Shown here piece by piece: positions 9,686 to 20,099 of a stretch of 64,000 bases of DNA (positions are counted from its first letter, which is position 1; each line of letters starts with the position of its first letter). The stretch comes from Pseudoxanthomonas sp. 3HH-4 (GTDB lineage: Bacteria; Pseudomonadota; Gammaproteobacteria; Xanthomonadales; Xanthomonadaceae). Location of the stretch: the NCBI RefSeq assembly GCF_006716465.1, contig NZ_VFPB01000001.1, positions 1,336,983-1,400,982 on the forward strand, in the 5' to 3' direction. The notes beneath the pieces were generated by a model that worked only from the letters and a program-made list of their open reading frames with translations, did not search any database and was not told where the DNA came from. The translations under genes were made by a program, and so were the position numbers.

Positions 9686-10411
9686 TCAGCCGCGGCCTTT
9701 CACCAGCGTGCCTACATGCTCACCGCGCAGGATGCGCATCAGGTTGCCGGGCACGGACAGATCGTAGATGCGCAGCGGCACATCGCTGTCGCGGCACAGG
9801 GCGAAGGCGGCGGTGTCCATCACCTGCAGGTCGCGTGCGATCACCTCGTCGTATGTCAGCTGGTCGTAGCGAACCGCGTCCGTGTGCTTGCTGGGGTCCT
9901 TGTCGTAGACGCCGTCGACCTTGGTGGCCTTCAACAGCAGGTCCGCACCGATCTCGATCGCACGCAACGCGGCGCCGGAGTCGGTGGTGAAGAACGGGTT
10001 TCCGGTGCCGGCCGCGAAGATCGCGATGCGGCCTTTTTCCAGATGGCGGATGGCGCGGCGTCGGATGTAGTCCTCGCATACGTCGTTGATCTTGATGGCG
10101 CTCATGACGCGGCATTTGGCGCCAAGCTTTTCCAGTGCGTCCTGCATGGCCAGCGCGTTGATGACCGTGGCCAGCATGCCCATCTGGTCGCCGGTGACGC
10201 GGTCCATGCCGCCTGCGGCCAGGCCGGCGCCGCGGAAGATGTTGCCACCGCCGATCACCAGGCCCACTTCGGCCCCGGCGTCGCGTGCCTCGATGATCTC
10301 GCGGGCGATGCGGGTGATGACCGCCGGGTCGATGCCGTAGTCTTCGGCCCCCATCAGCGCTTCGCCGGACAGTTTGAGCAGGATGCGGCGATAGACGAGG
10401 GGAGCGGGCAT
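9686..10411 (-). CDS. pyrH: UMP kinase
   Basis: Phosphorylates UMP to UDP, feeding RNA, DNA and sugar-nucleotide synthesis; a hexameric amino-acid-kinase fold enzyme. Start [21 protein letters not shown] at 10411; the open frame further upstream has no family similarity. Motifs: [12 protein letters not shown] (phosphate binding), [15 protein letters not shown] (UMP site), and [14 protein letters not shown] with VDGVYDKDP of the nucleotide site. 241 aa, normal. A -10-like TAGAAT lies at 10448-10443 on the minus strand, 32 bases before the start. Confidence 0.97.
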   Translation of the reverse strand: MPAPLVYRRILLKLSGEALMGAEDYGIDPAVITRIAREIIEARDAGAEVGLVIGGGNIFRGAGLAAGGMDRVTGDQMGMLATVINALAMQDALEKLGAKCRVMSAIKINDVCEDYIRRRAIRHLEKGRIAIFAAGTGNPFFTTDSGAALRAIEIGADLLLKATKVDGVYDKDPSKHTDAVRYDQLTYDEVIARDLQVMDTAAFALCRDSDVPLRIYDLSVPGNLMRILRGEHVGTLVKGRG

Positions 10412-10464
10412 GGGGTTTCTCGGCGAGGGGGCAAACGCGGCAATTCTAGCCGAGTGGCCATCCC

Positions 10465-10830
10465 TCAGTCGCCGGGTTCGTAGATGGCGTAGAGTTTTCG
10501 CGCGGTTTCCAGCACTTCCCACGTGCCCGTGAAGCCCGCCGGCACGACGAAACTCTGGCCTGCCTCCAGCAGCACCTCGCTGCCATCGTCGCCGCGCAGG
10601 CGCACGCGCCCGCTGAGCAGGTGGCAGAACTCATGCTCGGTGTAGTGCACGCGCCAAGTGCCCACGCCACCCTCCCATACCCCGCAGTGGAACCGCGCGT
10701 CCTGCGTGGAATACGCATTGGCGACGGCCTGGAGCGGCGTGCCTTCGACCAGGCGTTCGGCGGCGACCGGTGCGCGTGTGGCGTCATCCGGCGTGTGCGA
10801 TACGGCAACGATGCGGGGCATGGGCGGCAC
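10465..10830 (-). CDS. Small cupin-domain protein
   Basis: A single-domain cupin of 121 aa (118 if MPRIVAV is the start). [19 protein letters not shown] gives the first cupin motif with His and Glu metal ligands, and [16 protein letters not shown] gives the second. It resembles EutQ/DUF861-type cupins. The substrate is unknown. It is divergent from the AIM24-family gene with 56 bp between them and lies 53 bp upstream of pyrH, probably as a separate transcript. Confidence 0.8.
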   Translation of the reverse strand: MPPMPRIVAVSHTPDDATRAPVAAERLVEGTPLQAVANAYSTQDARFHCGVWEGGVGTWRVHYTEHEFCHLLSGRVRLRGDDGSEVLLEAGQSFVVPAGFTGTWEVLETARKLYAIYEPGD

Positions 10831-10886
10831 CTGGGAGTGGGGCCGCTATGATGACCCTCCCTTTCGGCAGCCATCAAGAAACGACC

Positions 10887-11582
10887 ATGAGCGTGCGCAC
10901 TCTGCAGGAATTCCTCGCCTCGTCACGGGAGAAGGACGCCAGTCCGGAAGCCTTCGAACTGGAGAGTCCGCACCTGCTGGAGGTACGGTTGGACGGCCTG
11001 GTCTGGGCCAAGGCCGGCGCGATGGTCGCGCGCAAGGGTGCAGTGAAGTTCACCCGGCAGGGCGTGCTGGAGCAGGGGCTGGGCAACCTGCTGAAGAAGG
11101 CCGTCAGCGGCGAAGGCATGCAGCTGATGAAGATCGAGGGGCAGGGGCGCGTCTACCTGGCCGATGCCGGCAAGCGGATCACGCTGCTGCGGCTGGCGGG
11201 CGAAGCCATCTTCGTCAATGGCAACGACGTGCTGGCGGTCGAATCCGGCATCGAAAGCCGCATCACGATGATGCGCAAGGTGGCGGGCATGCTCTCGGGC
11301 GGCTTGTTCAACGTGCGCCTGAGCGGACATGGCATCGTCGCCATCACGTCGCACTACGAGCCCCTCACGCTGCCGGTGAATGCGCAGACCGGGCCCGTGT
11401 TCACGGACCCGAATGCCACCGTGGCATGGTCGGGCGGATTGACGCCGGAAATCATCACCGATATTTCGCTCGGCACCCTGCTGGGGCGCGGGTCGGGCGA
11501 GAGCATCCAGTTGCGTTTCGCGGGCGACGGCTGGGTGGTGGTACAGCCTTACGAGGAAGTGGCGCTGCAGCCGAGGCCGTAG
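10887..11582 (+). CDS. AIM24 / TIGR00266-family protein
   Basis: Start MSVRTLQEFLASS at 10887; 231 aa. It has the internal beta-strand repeats of the AIM24 family (LDGLVWAKAGAMVARKGAVKF, then the GEAIFVNGNDVLAVESGIE and ALGGGLFN-like region), ending in an AWSGG segment. Bacterial members have no firmly established biochemical role; mitochondrial Aim24 affects inner-membrane organisation. No signal peptide or membrane segment is visible. A TATGAT -10-like element lies at 10846-10851. Confidence 0.85.
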   Translation: MSVRTLQEFLASSREKDASPEAFELESPHLLEVRLDGLVWAKAGAMVARKGAVKFTRQGVLEQGLGNLLKKAVSGEGMQLMKIEGQGRVYLADAGKRITLLRLAGEAIFVNGNDVLAVESGIESRITMMRKVAGMLSGGLFNVRLSGHGIVAITSHYEPLTLPVNAQTGPVFTDPNATVAWSGGLTPEIITDISLGTLLGRGSGESIQLRFAGDGWVVVQPYEEVALQPRP

Positions 11583-11594
11583 CCACGACGCCCG

Positions 11595-13088
11595 TCAGGG
11601 ACCGATGGCGCCCACTGATACCCGGTTGCGGCCTTCGCGCTTGGCGCCATACAGCGCTTCATCCGCCGCGCGAAGCAGGTCATCGACGTGGCGGAACTGT
11701 TCCAGTGCGCCCTGCGTGGCCAGCCCCGCCGAGAAGGTGATGTGCAGTGGCTGGCCGTCGACATCGGCCATTGCCACGTCGGCCACTTCCGACAGGATGC
11801 GCCGCACGACCTGGGCGGCGGCCTCTTCGCCGATGCCCGGCAATACCACCAGGAACTCCTCGCCGCCGTAGCGGGCGACGATGTCGCTGCTACGCACCTG
11901 GCGCATCAGCGCCTTGGCGAAATTGCGCAGCACTTCATCGCCAACCAGGTGCCCCCAGCGATCATTGACCTGCTTGAAGTCGTCCAGGTCGATGAAGGCG
12001 ATCGACAGCGGCCAGCCGTGCCGCGTGGCGGCGTCGAACTCCTTCTCGAGTACTTCTTCCAGCTGGCTGCGGTTGTATGCCCCCGTCAGCGGGTCGCGCC
12101 GCACTTCCTCCGCCAACCGACGCGCACGGTCTTCGTGCTCGTTGGCTTCCTTGCGGGCACGCGCTGCGTCCTGGATTTCGCGCAGGTTGCGCACGACCAG
12201 CAGTTCGCGTGCCTGGTCCAGCAAAGCCTGGATGCGGGCGGGTGGGGCGGGGGGTACGTCGAACAATGCGTAGATCTCGGGCAGCGCCACGAGCATCTCC
12301 TCGGTCAGGGCGAGAAACCCCGGGTAATCGATCCCGAGCCGCGTGGCGGCCTGCATCGCCGCGTGGCGATGCGCTTCCTCCGTTCGCGCTTGATCCATTC
12401 CAGCCAGCCAGATGTCGGCAATGTGGCCGGACACGGCCACGCACGCATTGAACGGGGTGTCCGACGCGGGCATCTCGCTCTCGATGATCGCTTCCCTCAA
12501 TAGCGCAGGCAGGTTCCACTGCCGTGCCAACCAGCCGCCCACCATGGCGTGGTCGCACCCCAGCCAGTCGCGCTCGGCTGCCAGCAGTTCGGCATTGCCC
12601 ACGGCGCGTTCGGCCAGCCGCGCATAGTCATCGCCCAGGACCTCCAGCAGGGCCAGCACCCCGATGTCCTGCAGCAGCCCGGCCAGCATCAGCTCTTCCA
12701 CCTTGCTGATGCCGGAATGCTGGCCCAGCACCCGGCTGGCCAATGCGGCGATGACGCTGCGACGCCAGACGCGCTCCTGCGCGGCCGGGTGGTTGCCGCT
12801 GCGGCAGTGGGCAAGCGAGAACCCCAATGCCAAGGTCAGCGTGGCATTGAGGCCCAGCACCGTCAGCGCCTGAGACAGGTTCTCCACCCTGCGGCGACTG
12901 GCGTAGAGCGGGGAGTTGGCGATGCGCAGCATGCGCGCGCTCAATGCCGCATCCAGACCGATCGCATCGGCGGCCGTCGCCATCACCACGTCGGGATCCT
13001 GCGCGAGCTCGATGATCCGCAATGCAACGCCGGGCGGGCTGGGCAGGTTGCGGCAATTCAGCAGCAGGGCTTCGAGTTCGGGACGCAT
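11595..13088 (-). CDS. HDOD domain - diguanylate cyclase (GGDEF) protein
   Basis: Probable c-di-GMP synthase with an HDOD sensor/scaffold. Start MRPELEALLLNCRNLP at 13088 (497 aa); an open frame of 53 codons upstream overlaps the promoter and is not used. HDOD covers about residues 12-215 (LPSPPGVALRIIELAQDPD). A helical linker at about 285-330 joins it to GGDEF at about 330-490. The active-site motif is GGEEF at 408-412, so the cyclase should be active. A complete inhibitory I-site RSSD lies at 399-402, five residues before it, predicting product feedback. It stands alone, convergent with the AIM24 gene. A sigma-28 promoter points to co-regulation with flagellar genes. Confidence 0.93.
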   Translation of the reverse strand: MRPELEALLLNCRNLPSPPGVALRIIELAQDPDVVMATAADAIGLDAALSARMLRIANSPLYASRRRVENLSQALTVLGLNATLTLALGFSLAHCRSGNHPAAQERVWRRSVIAALASRVLGQHSGISKVEELMLAGLLQDIGVLALLEVLGDDYARLAERAVGNAELLAAERDWLGCDHAMVGGWLARQWNLPALLREAIIESEMPASDTPFNACVAVSGHIADIWLAGMDQARTEEAHRHAAMQAATRLGIDYPGFLALTEEMLVALPEIYALFDVPPAPPARIQALLDQARELLVVRNLREIQDAARARKEANEHEDRARRLAEEVRRDPLTGAYNRSQLEEVLEKEFDAATRHGWPLSIAFIDLDDFKQVNDRWGHLVGDEVLRNFAKALMRQVRSSDIVARYGGEEFLVVLPGIGEEAAAQVVRRILSEVADVAMADVDGQPLHITFSAGLATQGALEQFRHVDDLLRAADEALYGAKREGRNRVSVGAIGP

Positions 13089-13164
13089 CCGGGTGCGGGC
13101 CACGCAGGTGGGGATTGCCGGCAGGATGCCGGCAACGCGCGACGAAGTGTCGCGTTTGAAACCA

Positions 13165-13191
13165 GTTTCGGCACGAAACGTGCAAACTTGA
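13165..13191 (-). promoter_or_regulatory. Flagellar sigma-28 (FliA) promoter of the HDOD-GGDEF gene
   Basis: On the minus strand TCAAGTTT (13191-13184), exactly 11 bp, then GCCGAAAC (13172-13165). This closely matches the FliA consensus TAAAGTTT-N11-GCCGATAA. It predicts a start about 70 bases before the ATG at 13088. Confidence 0.75.
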
Positions 13192-13256
13192 GTCGTGGTC
13201 GACCAACGGTCACGGCGTGCGCAGCGGCATTCGCTCCCGACAGCCACGCGGGCAAC

Positions 13257-13284
13257 AAAAAAGCCGCGGTTCCCCGCGGCTTTT
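13257..13284 (-). terminator. Terminator of rpsB-tsf (bidirectional)
   Basis: Stem AAGCCGCGG / CCGCGGCTT with a four-base loop. It is followed on the minus strand by six T, directly after the tsf stop codon. The plus-strand side also has four T. Confidence 0.9.
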
Positions 13285-13306
13285 CCGTCGAAGCTGAGGG
13301 AAAGGC

Positions 13307-14185
<879 letters not shown>

Positions 14186-14276
14186 GGGATTACCTCGGTT
14201 AGCGAATTCGGTGGACGGAATGGAGTCCGTCGTATCGTTTCCCGGCCGGCGACACGGTCGCGCGGTAGGGAAGGGA

Positions 14277-14302
14277 GCCGCCGCGCAGCATGGCGCGGCG
14301 GC
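14277..14302 (-). other. Hairpin in the rpsB-tsf intergenic region
   Basis: A perfect 10-bp stem GCCGCCGCGC / GCGCGGCGGC with a six-base loop, about 12 bases after the rpsB stop. It has no U-run. It may be an attenuator or a 3' stabiliser that adjusts rpsB relative to tsf. Confidence 0.5.
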
Positions 14303-14314
14303 GTTGCAGCCGGA

Positions 14315-15118
14315 TTACTCGGCGGCGGCTTCGTCGGACTTCTTGCCGGCGGCCTTCTTGGCCGGGGCGCGACGGGCACCCTTGTCGTCGCCACCTTCGG
14401 CGAACTCTTCCTCGCGCACGCTGGCGGCGTTCGGCTGGGCGGCCTTGCCTTCCAGCACGGCGTCGGCGGCGGCACGGGCGTACAGCTGCACGGCGCGGAT
14501 GGCGTCGTCGTTGCCGGGGATGGCGTAATCGACCAGGGCCGGGTCGTAGTTGGAGTCGACCACCGCGATCACCGGGATGCCGAGCTTCTTGGCTTCCTTG
14601 ATGGCGATATCTTCATGGCCGATGTCGATGACGAACAGCGCGTCCGGCAGGCGGTTCATTTCCTTGATGCCGCCCAGCGAGGCCAGCAGCTTTTCGCGCT
14701 CGCGGCGCAGGCCCAGCACTTCGTGCTTGACCAGCTTCTCGAACGTGCCGTCGGTTTCGGCGGCTTCCAGTTCCTTCAGGCGGGCGACCGACTTCTTCAC
14801 GGTGGCGAAGTTGGTCAGCGTGCCGCCCAGCCAGCGCTGGGTCATGAACGGCATGCCGCAACGCTCGGCTTCTTCCTTCACGGCCTCACGCGCGCTGCGC
14901 TTGGTGCCCAGGAACAGGATGGTGCCGCGCTTCTGCGCGACGCCCGAGATGAAGTTCATCGCGTCGTTGAACAGCGGAACGGTCTTCTCGAGGTTGATGA
15001 TGTGGATCTTGCCGCGGGCACCGAAGATGTACGGCGCCATCTTGGGGTTCCAGTAGCGGGTCTGGTGGCCGAAATGGACGCCGGCTTCCAGCATCTGGCG
15101 CATGGTGACTTGGGGCAT
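14315..15118 (-). CDS. rpsB: 30S ribosomal protein S2
   Basis: Small-subunit protein. Start [25 protein letters not shown] is the canonical S2 start, and [16 protein letters not shown] and [20 protein letters not shown] are S2 signatures. 267 aa; the last 35 or so residues form a Lys/Ala-rich tail ([19 protein letters not shown]) longer than in Escherichia. It is first in the rpsB-tsf operon, with a 5' leader of about 210 bases. Confidence 0.98.
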   Translation of the reverse strand: MPQVTMRQMLEAGVHFGHQTRYWNPKMAPYIFGARGKIHIINLEKTVPLFNDAMNFISGVAQKRGTILFLGTKRSAREAVKEEAERCGMPFMTQRWLGGTLTNFATVKKSVARLKELEAAETDGTFEKLVKHEVLGLRREREKLLASLGGIKEMNRLPDALFVIDIGHEDIAIKEAKKLGIPVIAVVDSNYDPALVDYAIPGNDDAIRAVQLYARAAADAVLEGKAAQPNAASVREEEFAEGGDDKGARRAPAKKAAGKKSDEAAAE

Positions 15119-15334
15119 TGCAGTAACTCCATCGAAGGGGAACCCACCGTCCGGTTCATAGGGAGGACGGCGCCGGTGAGGGCGGGGTTCCGGGGTTGGG
15201 CCTCCCTGCGGCTTCCGTGTCCGAACCCTTCAGCGAAGGGCACCCCGGCACGGGTTGGGGCAGCAGGTGTGGATTCGTCGGTTTCGCCCGACGTGGGCGG
15301 TCCGGCCGGGCAGACCCGGGCGCGAAGCCGCGGG

Positions 15335-15364
15335 AGTATAGCGGGGCAGGGCGGGTCGCGGCAA
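15335..15364 (-). promoter_or_regulatory. Promoter of rpsB-tsf with long leader
   Basis: Minus-strand TTGCCG (15364-15359), 18-bp spacer, TATACT (15340-15335). Transcription would start near 15328 and leave about 210 bases before the rpsB ATG. A long structured leader is expected where S2 represses its own mRNA. The 320-bp gap between rpsB and map contains this leader and little else on the plus strand apart from a GATAAT box near map. Confidence 0.55.
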
Positions 15365-15438
15365 ATCAAGGCCTGCCTGAACCGGCGCACGGTGGCCTGG
15401 ACGTTCAGCCCGGCGGCCAAATGGGGGATAATCGGCCA

Positions 15439-16215
15439 ATGGCCATCCAGCTGAAAACCCCCGAAGACCTCGCCCAGATGCGCATCGCCGGCCGCCTTGC
15501 CGCCGAGGTGCTGCAGGTGGTCGCCCCGCACGTGAAGCCGGGCGTCACCACCGCCGAACTGGACCGCATCTGCCACGATCACATCGTCAACGTGCAGAAA
15601 GCCATTCCGGCCAACGTGGGCTACAAGGGCTTCCCGGCGACCGTCTGCACCTCGGTCAACAACGTCATCTGCCATGGCATCCCCAGCGAGGGGAAGGTGC
15701 TCAAGGACGGCGACATCCTCAACATCGACGTCACCGTCATCAAGGACGGCTGGCACGGCGACACCAGCCGCATGTACATCGTCGGCACGCCCTCGGTGAT
15801 GGCGAAGCGGCTGGTGGACGTCACCCGCGAGGCCATGTTCCGCGGCATCCGCGCGGTGAAGCCGGGGGCGACCCTGGGCGATGTCGGCCACGCGATCCAG
15901 CAGTACGCCGAAAGCGAGCGCTTCAGCGTGGTGCGCGAGTACTGCGGCCACGGCATCGGCAAGGTCTACCACGATGAACCCCAGGTACTGCACTACGGCC
16001 GCCCGGGCGAGGGCGTGGTGCTGAAGCCCGGCATGACCTTCACCATCGAGCCGATGATCAATGAAGGCGCGCGCCACACCCGCGTGCTGCCCGACGGCTG
16101 GACCGTGGTCACCAAGGACCGCAAGCTGTCCGCGCAGTGGGAGCACACCGTGGCGGTGACCGAGGACGGCGTCGAGATCCTGACCCGCGTGCCGGGCGAC
16201 GACAACGACCTGTGA
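15439..16215 (+). CDS. map: Type I methionine aminopeptidase
   Basis: Removes the initiator Met from nascent proteins. Start MAIQLKTPEDLAQMR at 15439; 258 aa. All metal and catalytic residues are visible: His in NNVICHGIP, Asp in LNIDVTV and WHGDTSRM, His in CGHGIGKVYHDEP, Glu in FTIEPMI and QWEHTVAV. It is divergent from rpsB. A GATAAT hexamer at 15427-15432 ends only 6 bases before the ATG and no Shine-Dalgarno is seen, so the mRNA may be leaderless. The stop overlaps the glnD GTG start by 4 bp. Confidence 0.97.
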   Translation: MAIQLKTPEDLAQMRIAGRLAAEVLQVVAPHVKPGVTTAELDRICHDHIVNVQKAIPANVGYKGFPATVCTSVNNVICHGIPSEGKVLKDGDILNIDVTVIKDGWHGDTSRMYIVGTPSVMAKRLVDVTREAMFRGIRAVKPGATLGDVGHAIQQYAESERFSVVREYCGHGIGKVYHDEPQVLHYGRPGEGVVLKPGMTFTIEPMINEGARHTRVLPDGWTVVTKDRKLSAQWEHTVAVTEDGVEILTRVPGDDNDL

Positions 16216-18854
16216 GCAGCCCGCCAGCCGCGAACGGACATGCAACGCGGCTTCCGGACATCGGCCCGGACGTCGCCGATGACCCGGCCTGGGCGGCCGC
16301 GGCGCGGACGTCGCTGGGCCACACCGATGCACGGCTGGACAAGCGCTTCGACCAGGACGACGGCATGGACCGCATCCTCGCGCTGCGTGCACGGGCGGTC
16401 GACCACCTGCTGAAGGACGCCTGGCTGCGGTGCATTCCGGCGGAGGCGCCGATGGCGCTGTTCGCGGTCGGCGGGTACGGCCGTGGCGAACTGTTCCCGC
16501 ACTCCGATGTCGACGTGCTGGTGCTGGCCGCCTCCGACGTGCAGCAGGCCCACCATGGCGCCGTGGCGCGCCTGTTCGCCTTGCTTTGGGACGCTGGCCT
16601 GCCGATCAGCCACAGCGTACGTTCGGCGGGGCAGTGCACGGTGGCCGCCGCTGCCGACCAGAGCGTGCTGACCGCCCTGATCGAAGAGCGGCTGATCGTC
16701 GGCGAGCCGGTCGACGAAGGCTTGCTGATCGATGCCATCGGCCCGGCGCGGGTGTGGCCCGCGCGCGACTTCTTCGTCGCCAAGCGCGAGGAGCTGCGCA
16801 TCCGCCACGCGCGCTTCGGCGACACCTCGGACAACCTGGAACCCAACATCAAAGAGGGCCCTGGCGGCCTGCGCGACCTGCACACGCTGGGCTGGATGGC
16901 GCTGCGTACTTTCGGCGTGCGGGACCTGGAGGCACTGGTAGGGCTGGGCCACCTGGGGTCCGACGAAGCCGCCGCGCTGGCGCGCGAACGGCGCGCACTG
17001 GGCCGGCTGCGCTACGGCCTGCATCGCGTGGCGAACCGGCCGGAAGAACGCCTGCGCTTCGACTACCAGAAAACGCTGGCGCAGCGGCTGGGCTTCGCAG
17101 ACGACGCCGGTAGCCTCGGCGTCGAGAAGATGATGCAGGGCTTCTATCGCAGCGCGGCCATCGTGCGGCGCATCAGCGACCGCCTGCTGCAACGCTTCGA
17201 AGAGCAGTTCGACGGCGAAGCACTGCCCGAGCCGCTGGACGGACACTTCGCCCTGCGTCGCGGCTACCTGGCCGCGCGCGCTGGCGACTGGCCAGCGGAG
17301 GACGTTGGCCCGGTGTTCGCTCTGTTCGCGGTCTGGGCCGCCCATCCTCAGGTGCGCGGGCTGCATTCGCGCACCGCGCGTGCGCTGGCCGAGTCGCTGC
17401 CGAAGCTGTCCGCATATCCCGCTGCGACGCGAGAGCAGCGCGATGCGTTCATGGCCCTGTTGCGTGGCCCGCGCGCGGTGGAAACGCTGACACGCATGGC
17501 GCGCCTGGGCGTGCTGGGGCAATGGATCCCTGCGTTCGCCCGCGTGTCGGGGCGCATGCAGTTCGACCTGTTCCATGTCTACACGGTGGACCAGCACACC
17601 TTGATGGTGCTGCGGAACATCGCCGCATTCGCCGCCGGCCGCGCCGACGATCGCTTCTCCATCGCGCACGAAGTCTGGCCACGCCTGCGCAAGCCCGAAC
17701 TGCTCCTGCTGGCCGGGCTGTTCCATGACATCGCCAAGGGTCGCGGTGGCGATCATTCGGAGCTGGGCGCCGTGGATGCACGCGAGTTCTGCGCGGCGCA
17801 CGGGCTCAGCGAGGCGGATACCGCGCTGGTCGAGTGGCTGGTGGAACAGCACCTGCGCATGTCGGTGACGGCGCAGAAGCAGGATATTTCCGACCCGGAC
17901 GTCATCCATGCCTTCGCCACGCTGGTCGGAGATCGCGAGCGGCTGGACTATCTCTACCTGCTGACCTGCGCGGACATCGCTGGCACCAGCCCCAAGCTCT
18001 GGAATGCATGGAAGGACCGCCTGCTCGCCGATCTGTACTTCGCGGCGCGGCGCGTGTTGCGGGAGGGGCTGGAGAATCCGGTCGCCGTGGACGAGCGTCT
18101 CGACGAAGCGCGCGGAAGCGTGCGTGCGCTGCTGGAAGTGCGGGGCATGGCGGCCGCCCAGGCGGATGCCCTGTTCGCGACCATGCCTGAAGAGAGTTTC
18201 CTGCGCTTCCGTCCGGAGCAACTGGCCTGGCAGGCACAGGCCATCCGTGGCGCGATGCCTGGCGAGACGCGGGTGCGCGCACGCCGCATCGCCGATGACG
18301 CGGATGCGATGGAAGTATTCGTGCATTCGCCCGACCGCGACGGCCTGTTTGCCGCCATCCTCGCCACCCTGGACCGCATGGGGTTCGCCATCCATCAGGC
18401 GCGCGTGCTGGTGGGGCCGCAGGGCGCGGTCTTTGACACCTTCGAAGTGCTGCCCGCCGATGCATATGCGCCACGCGATCCCGGCGACATCGAGCGCACG
18501 CTCGGTGAGGCGCTGGCGCGACCGCTCGACCGCGTGCGCACATCGCGGCGCGCGGTACCGCGCCAGCTCAGGCACTTCCGTTTCGCGCCTCGCATAGAAT
18601 TCGGCACCACGCCCGACGGGCGCCGTACCATCCTTGGTCTGGTCGCGCCCGACCGCCCGGGGCTGCTGTCGGACGTGGCCCAGGTGCTGCGCCGGCAGGG
18701 CCTGCGCGTGCACGACGCACGCATCGCCACGTTCGGCGAGCGCGCGGAAGACGTTTTCCAGATCACCGACGAGCACGACCAGCCACTTACCGACATTTCC
18801 TTGCAGGATGCGCTGCGCGACGCGCTGCGCGCCGGCATGGACACCCCCACCTGA
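16212..18854 (+). CDS. glnD: Bifunctional PII uridylyltransferase / uridylyl-removing enzyme
   Basis: Nitrogen sensor that adds UMP to, or removes it from, PII proteins according to glutamine. The start is GTG at 16212 (VSSPPAANGH), sharing GTGA with the map stop; 880 aa is the normal length. The nucleotidyltransferase active site is GGYGRGELFPHSDVDVLVL near residue 90. The central HD hydrolase motif is LLLAGLFHDIAKGRGGDHSELG. Two ACT domains lie at the C-terminus (EVFVHSPDRDGLFAAIL and LGLVAPDRPGLLSDVA), the glutamine-sensing part. The map-glnD-dapD order is usual in gammaproteobacteria. Confidence 0.97.
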   Translation: MSSPPAANGHATRLPDIGPDVADDPAWAAAARTSLGHTDARLDKRFDQDDGMDRILALRARAVDHLLKDAWLRCIPAEAPMALFAVGGYGRGELFPHSDVDVLVLAASDVQQAHHGAVARLFALLWDAGLPISHSVRSAGQCTVAAAADQSVLTALIEERLIVGEPVDEGLLIDAIGPARVWPARDFFVAKREELRIRHARFGDTSDNLEPNIKEGPGGLRDLHTLGWMALRTFGVRDLEALVGLGHLGSDEAAALARERRALGRLRYGLHRVANRPEERLRFDYQKTLAQRLGFADDAGSLGVEKMMQGFYRSAAIVRRISDRLLQRFEEQFDGEALPEPLDGHFALRRGYLAARAGDWPAEDVGPVFALFAVWAAHPQVRGLHSRTARALAESLPKLSAYPAATREQRDAFMALLRGPRAVETLTRMARLGVLGQWIPAFARVSGRMQFDLFHVYTVDQHTLMVLRNIAAFAAGRADDRFSIAHEVWPRLRKPELLLLAGLFHDIAKGRGGDHSELGAVDAREFCAAHGLSEADTALVEWLVEQHLRMSVTAQKQDISDPDVIHAFATLVGDRERLDYLYLLTCADIAGTSPKLWNAWKDRLLADLYFAARRVLREGLENPVAVDERLDEARGSVRALLEVRGMAAAQADALFATMPEESFLRFRPEQLAWQAQAIRGAMPGETRVRARRIADDADAMEVFVHSPDRDGLFAAILATLDRMGFAIHQARVLVGPQGAVFDTFEVLPADAYAPRDPGDIERTLGEALARPLDRVRTSRRAVPRQLRHFRFAPRIEFGTTPDGRRTILGLVAPDRPGLLSDVAQVLRRQGLRVHDARIATFGERAEDVFQITDEHDQPLTDISLQDALRDALRAGMDTPT

Positions 18855-18880
18855 AACACGATCATCCGGCAGACCTTTAG

Positions 18881-19732
18881 ATGACCCGCAAAGCCACCAA
18901 GACCGAAGAACTGAAGTCCACCATCGAGAGCGCGTTCGAGCGCCGTGCCGAGCTGACGCCCGCCGAGATCGAAGGCTCCACCCGCACCGCCGTCGAACTG
19001 GCCATCGAAGGCCTGGAAGCCGGCAAGCTGCGCGTTGCCGAGCCCGATGGCAAAGGCGGCTGGAAGGTCAACGAGTGGCTGAAGAAAGCGGTGCTGCTGT
19101 ACTTCCGCGTCAACGAGATGGAACTGGTGGAAGCCTATCCCGCGCCGTTCTGGGACAAGGTGGAGGCGCGCTTCGGCGCCTTCGACGAGAACGATTTTCG
19201 CAAGCTGGGCGTGCGCGTGGTACCGGGCGCCATCGCCCGCCGTGGCACGTACTTCGGCAAGGATGTCGTGCTGATGCCCAGCTTCGTCAACATCGGCGCG
19301 TACGTGGGCGAGGGCACGATGGTCGATACGTGGGCCACGGTCGGCTCGTGCGCGCAGATCGGCAAGCATTGCCACCTGTCCGGCGGTGCCGGCATCGGCG
19401 GCGTGCTGGAGCCGCTGCAGGCCAGCCCGACGATCATCGAAGACCATTGCTTCATCGGCGCGCGTTCGGAAGTGGTGGAAGGCGTGGTGGTCGGTCACCA
19501 CAGCGTGATCGGCATGGGCGTGTTCATCGGCCAGTCCACGCGCATCTACAACCGTGCGACCAAGGAAATCACCTACGGCTACGTGCCCCCAGGCAGCGTG
19601 GTGGTCTCCGGCTCGCTGCCGGCCGCGGACGGTTCGCACTCGCTGTACTGCGCGGTGATCGTCAAGCAGGTCGACGAGAAGACGCGCAGCAAGACCAGCG
19701 TCAACGAACTGCTGCGCGGGCTGGCGGACTGA
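18881..19732 (+). CDS. dapD: Tetrahydrodipicolinate N-succinyltransferase
   Basis: Acyl transfer from succinyl-CoA to tetrahydrodipicolinate in the succinylase branch of lysine and diaminopimelate synthesis. 283 aa. An N-terminal helical domain is followed by a left-handed beta helix with hexapeptide turns ([38 protein letters not shown]). It works with DapE two genes downstream in the same block. Confidence 0.97.
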   Translation: MTRKATKTEELKSTIESAFERRAELTPAEIEGSTRTAVELAIEGLEAGKLRVAEPDGKGGWKVNEWLKKAVLLYFRVNEMELVEAYPAPFWDKVEARFGAFDENDFRKLGVRVVPGAIARRGTYFGKDVVLMPSFVNIGAYVGEGTMVDTWATVGSCAQIGKHCHLSGGAGIGGVLEPLQASPTIIEDHCFIGARSEVVEGVVVGHHSVIGMGVFIGQSTRIYNRATKEITYGYVPPGSVVVSGSLPAADGSHSLYCAVIVKQVDEKTRSKTSVNELLRGLAD

Positions 19733-19739
19733 GCGCGCG

Positions 19740-20099
19740 ATGACGACGATCTACGGCCTCAAGAACTGCGACACCTGCAGGAAGGCGACCAAGTGGCTGG
19801 ACCGCTTCGGCGTGGCTTACACCTTCGTCGACTACCGCGACAACCGCCAGTCACCTGAAACGCTGAAGGACTGGGCAGAGAAAGCGGGCGGATGGGATGC
19901 CCTGATCAACAAGTCGTCGACGACCTGGCGGCAGTTGCCGGAGAACCGCAAGGCGCCGGGCTCGGACGCGGAGTGGAAGCTGCTGCTGAAGGAGTACCCG
20001 CAGCTGATCCGCCGTCCGGTGGTGGTGACGGGTGAAGGCGGCTTTTCACAGGGCTTCAGCGACAATGGCTTCAAGAAGATCTTCGGAGTCGGCGCGTGA
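19740..20099 (+). CDS. ArsC/Spx-family thioredoxin-fold protein (YffB type)
   Basis: 119 aa. Starts [20 protein letters not shown] with a CxxC-type motif of the ArsC-like reductase family, and the C-terminal RRPVVV segment is also conserved. The position directly before dapE is the same as Escherichia yffB. It starts 7 bp after dapD and its stop overlaps the dapE GTG by 4 bp. The true substrate is not known; an arsenate role is not implied by this context. Confidence 0.88.
   Translation: MTTIYGLKNCDTCRKATKWLDRFGVAYTFVDYRDNRQSPETLKDWAEKAGGWDALINKSSTTWRQLPENRKAPGSDAEWKLLLKEYPQLIRRPVVVTGEGGFSQGFSDNGFKKIFGVGA

Noticed and set aside
15993..18776. Open frame of 927 codons on the minus strand
   Set aside because: Antisense to map and glnD; no recognisable motifs.
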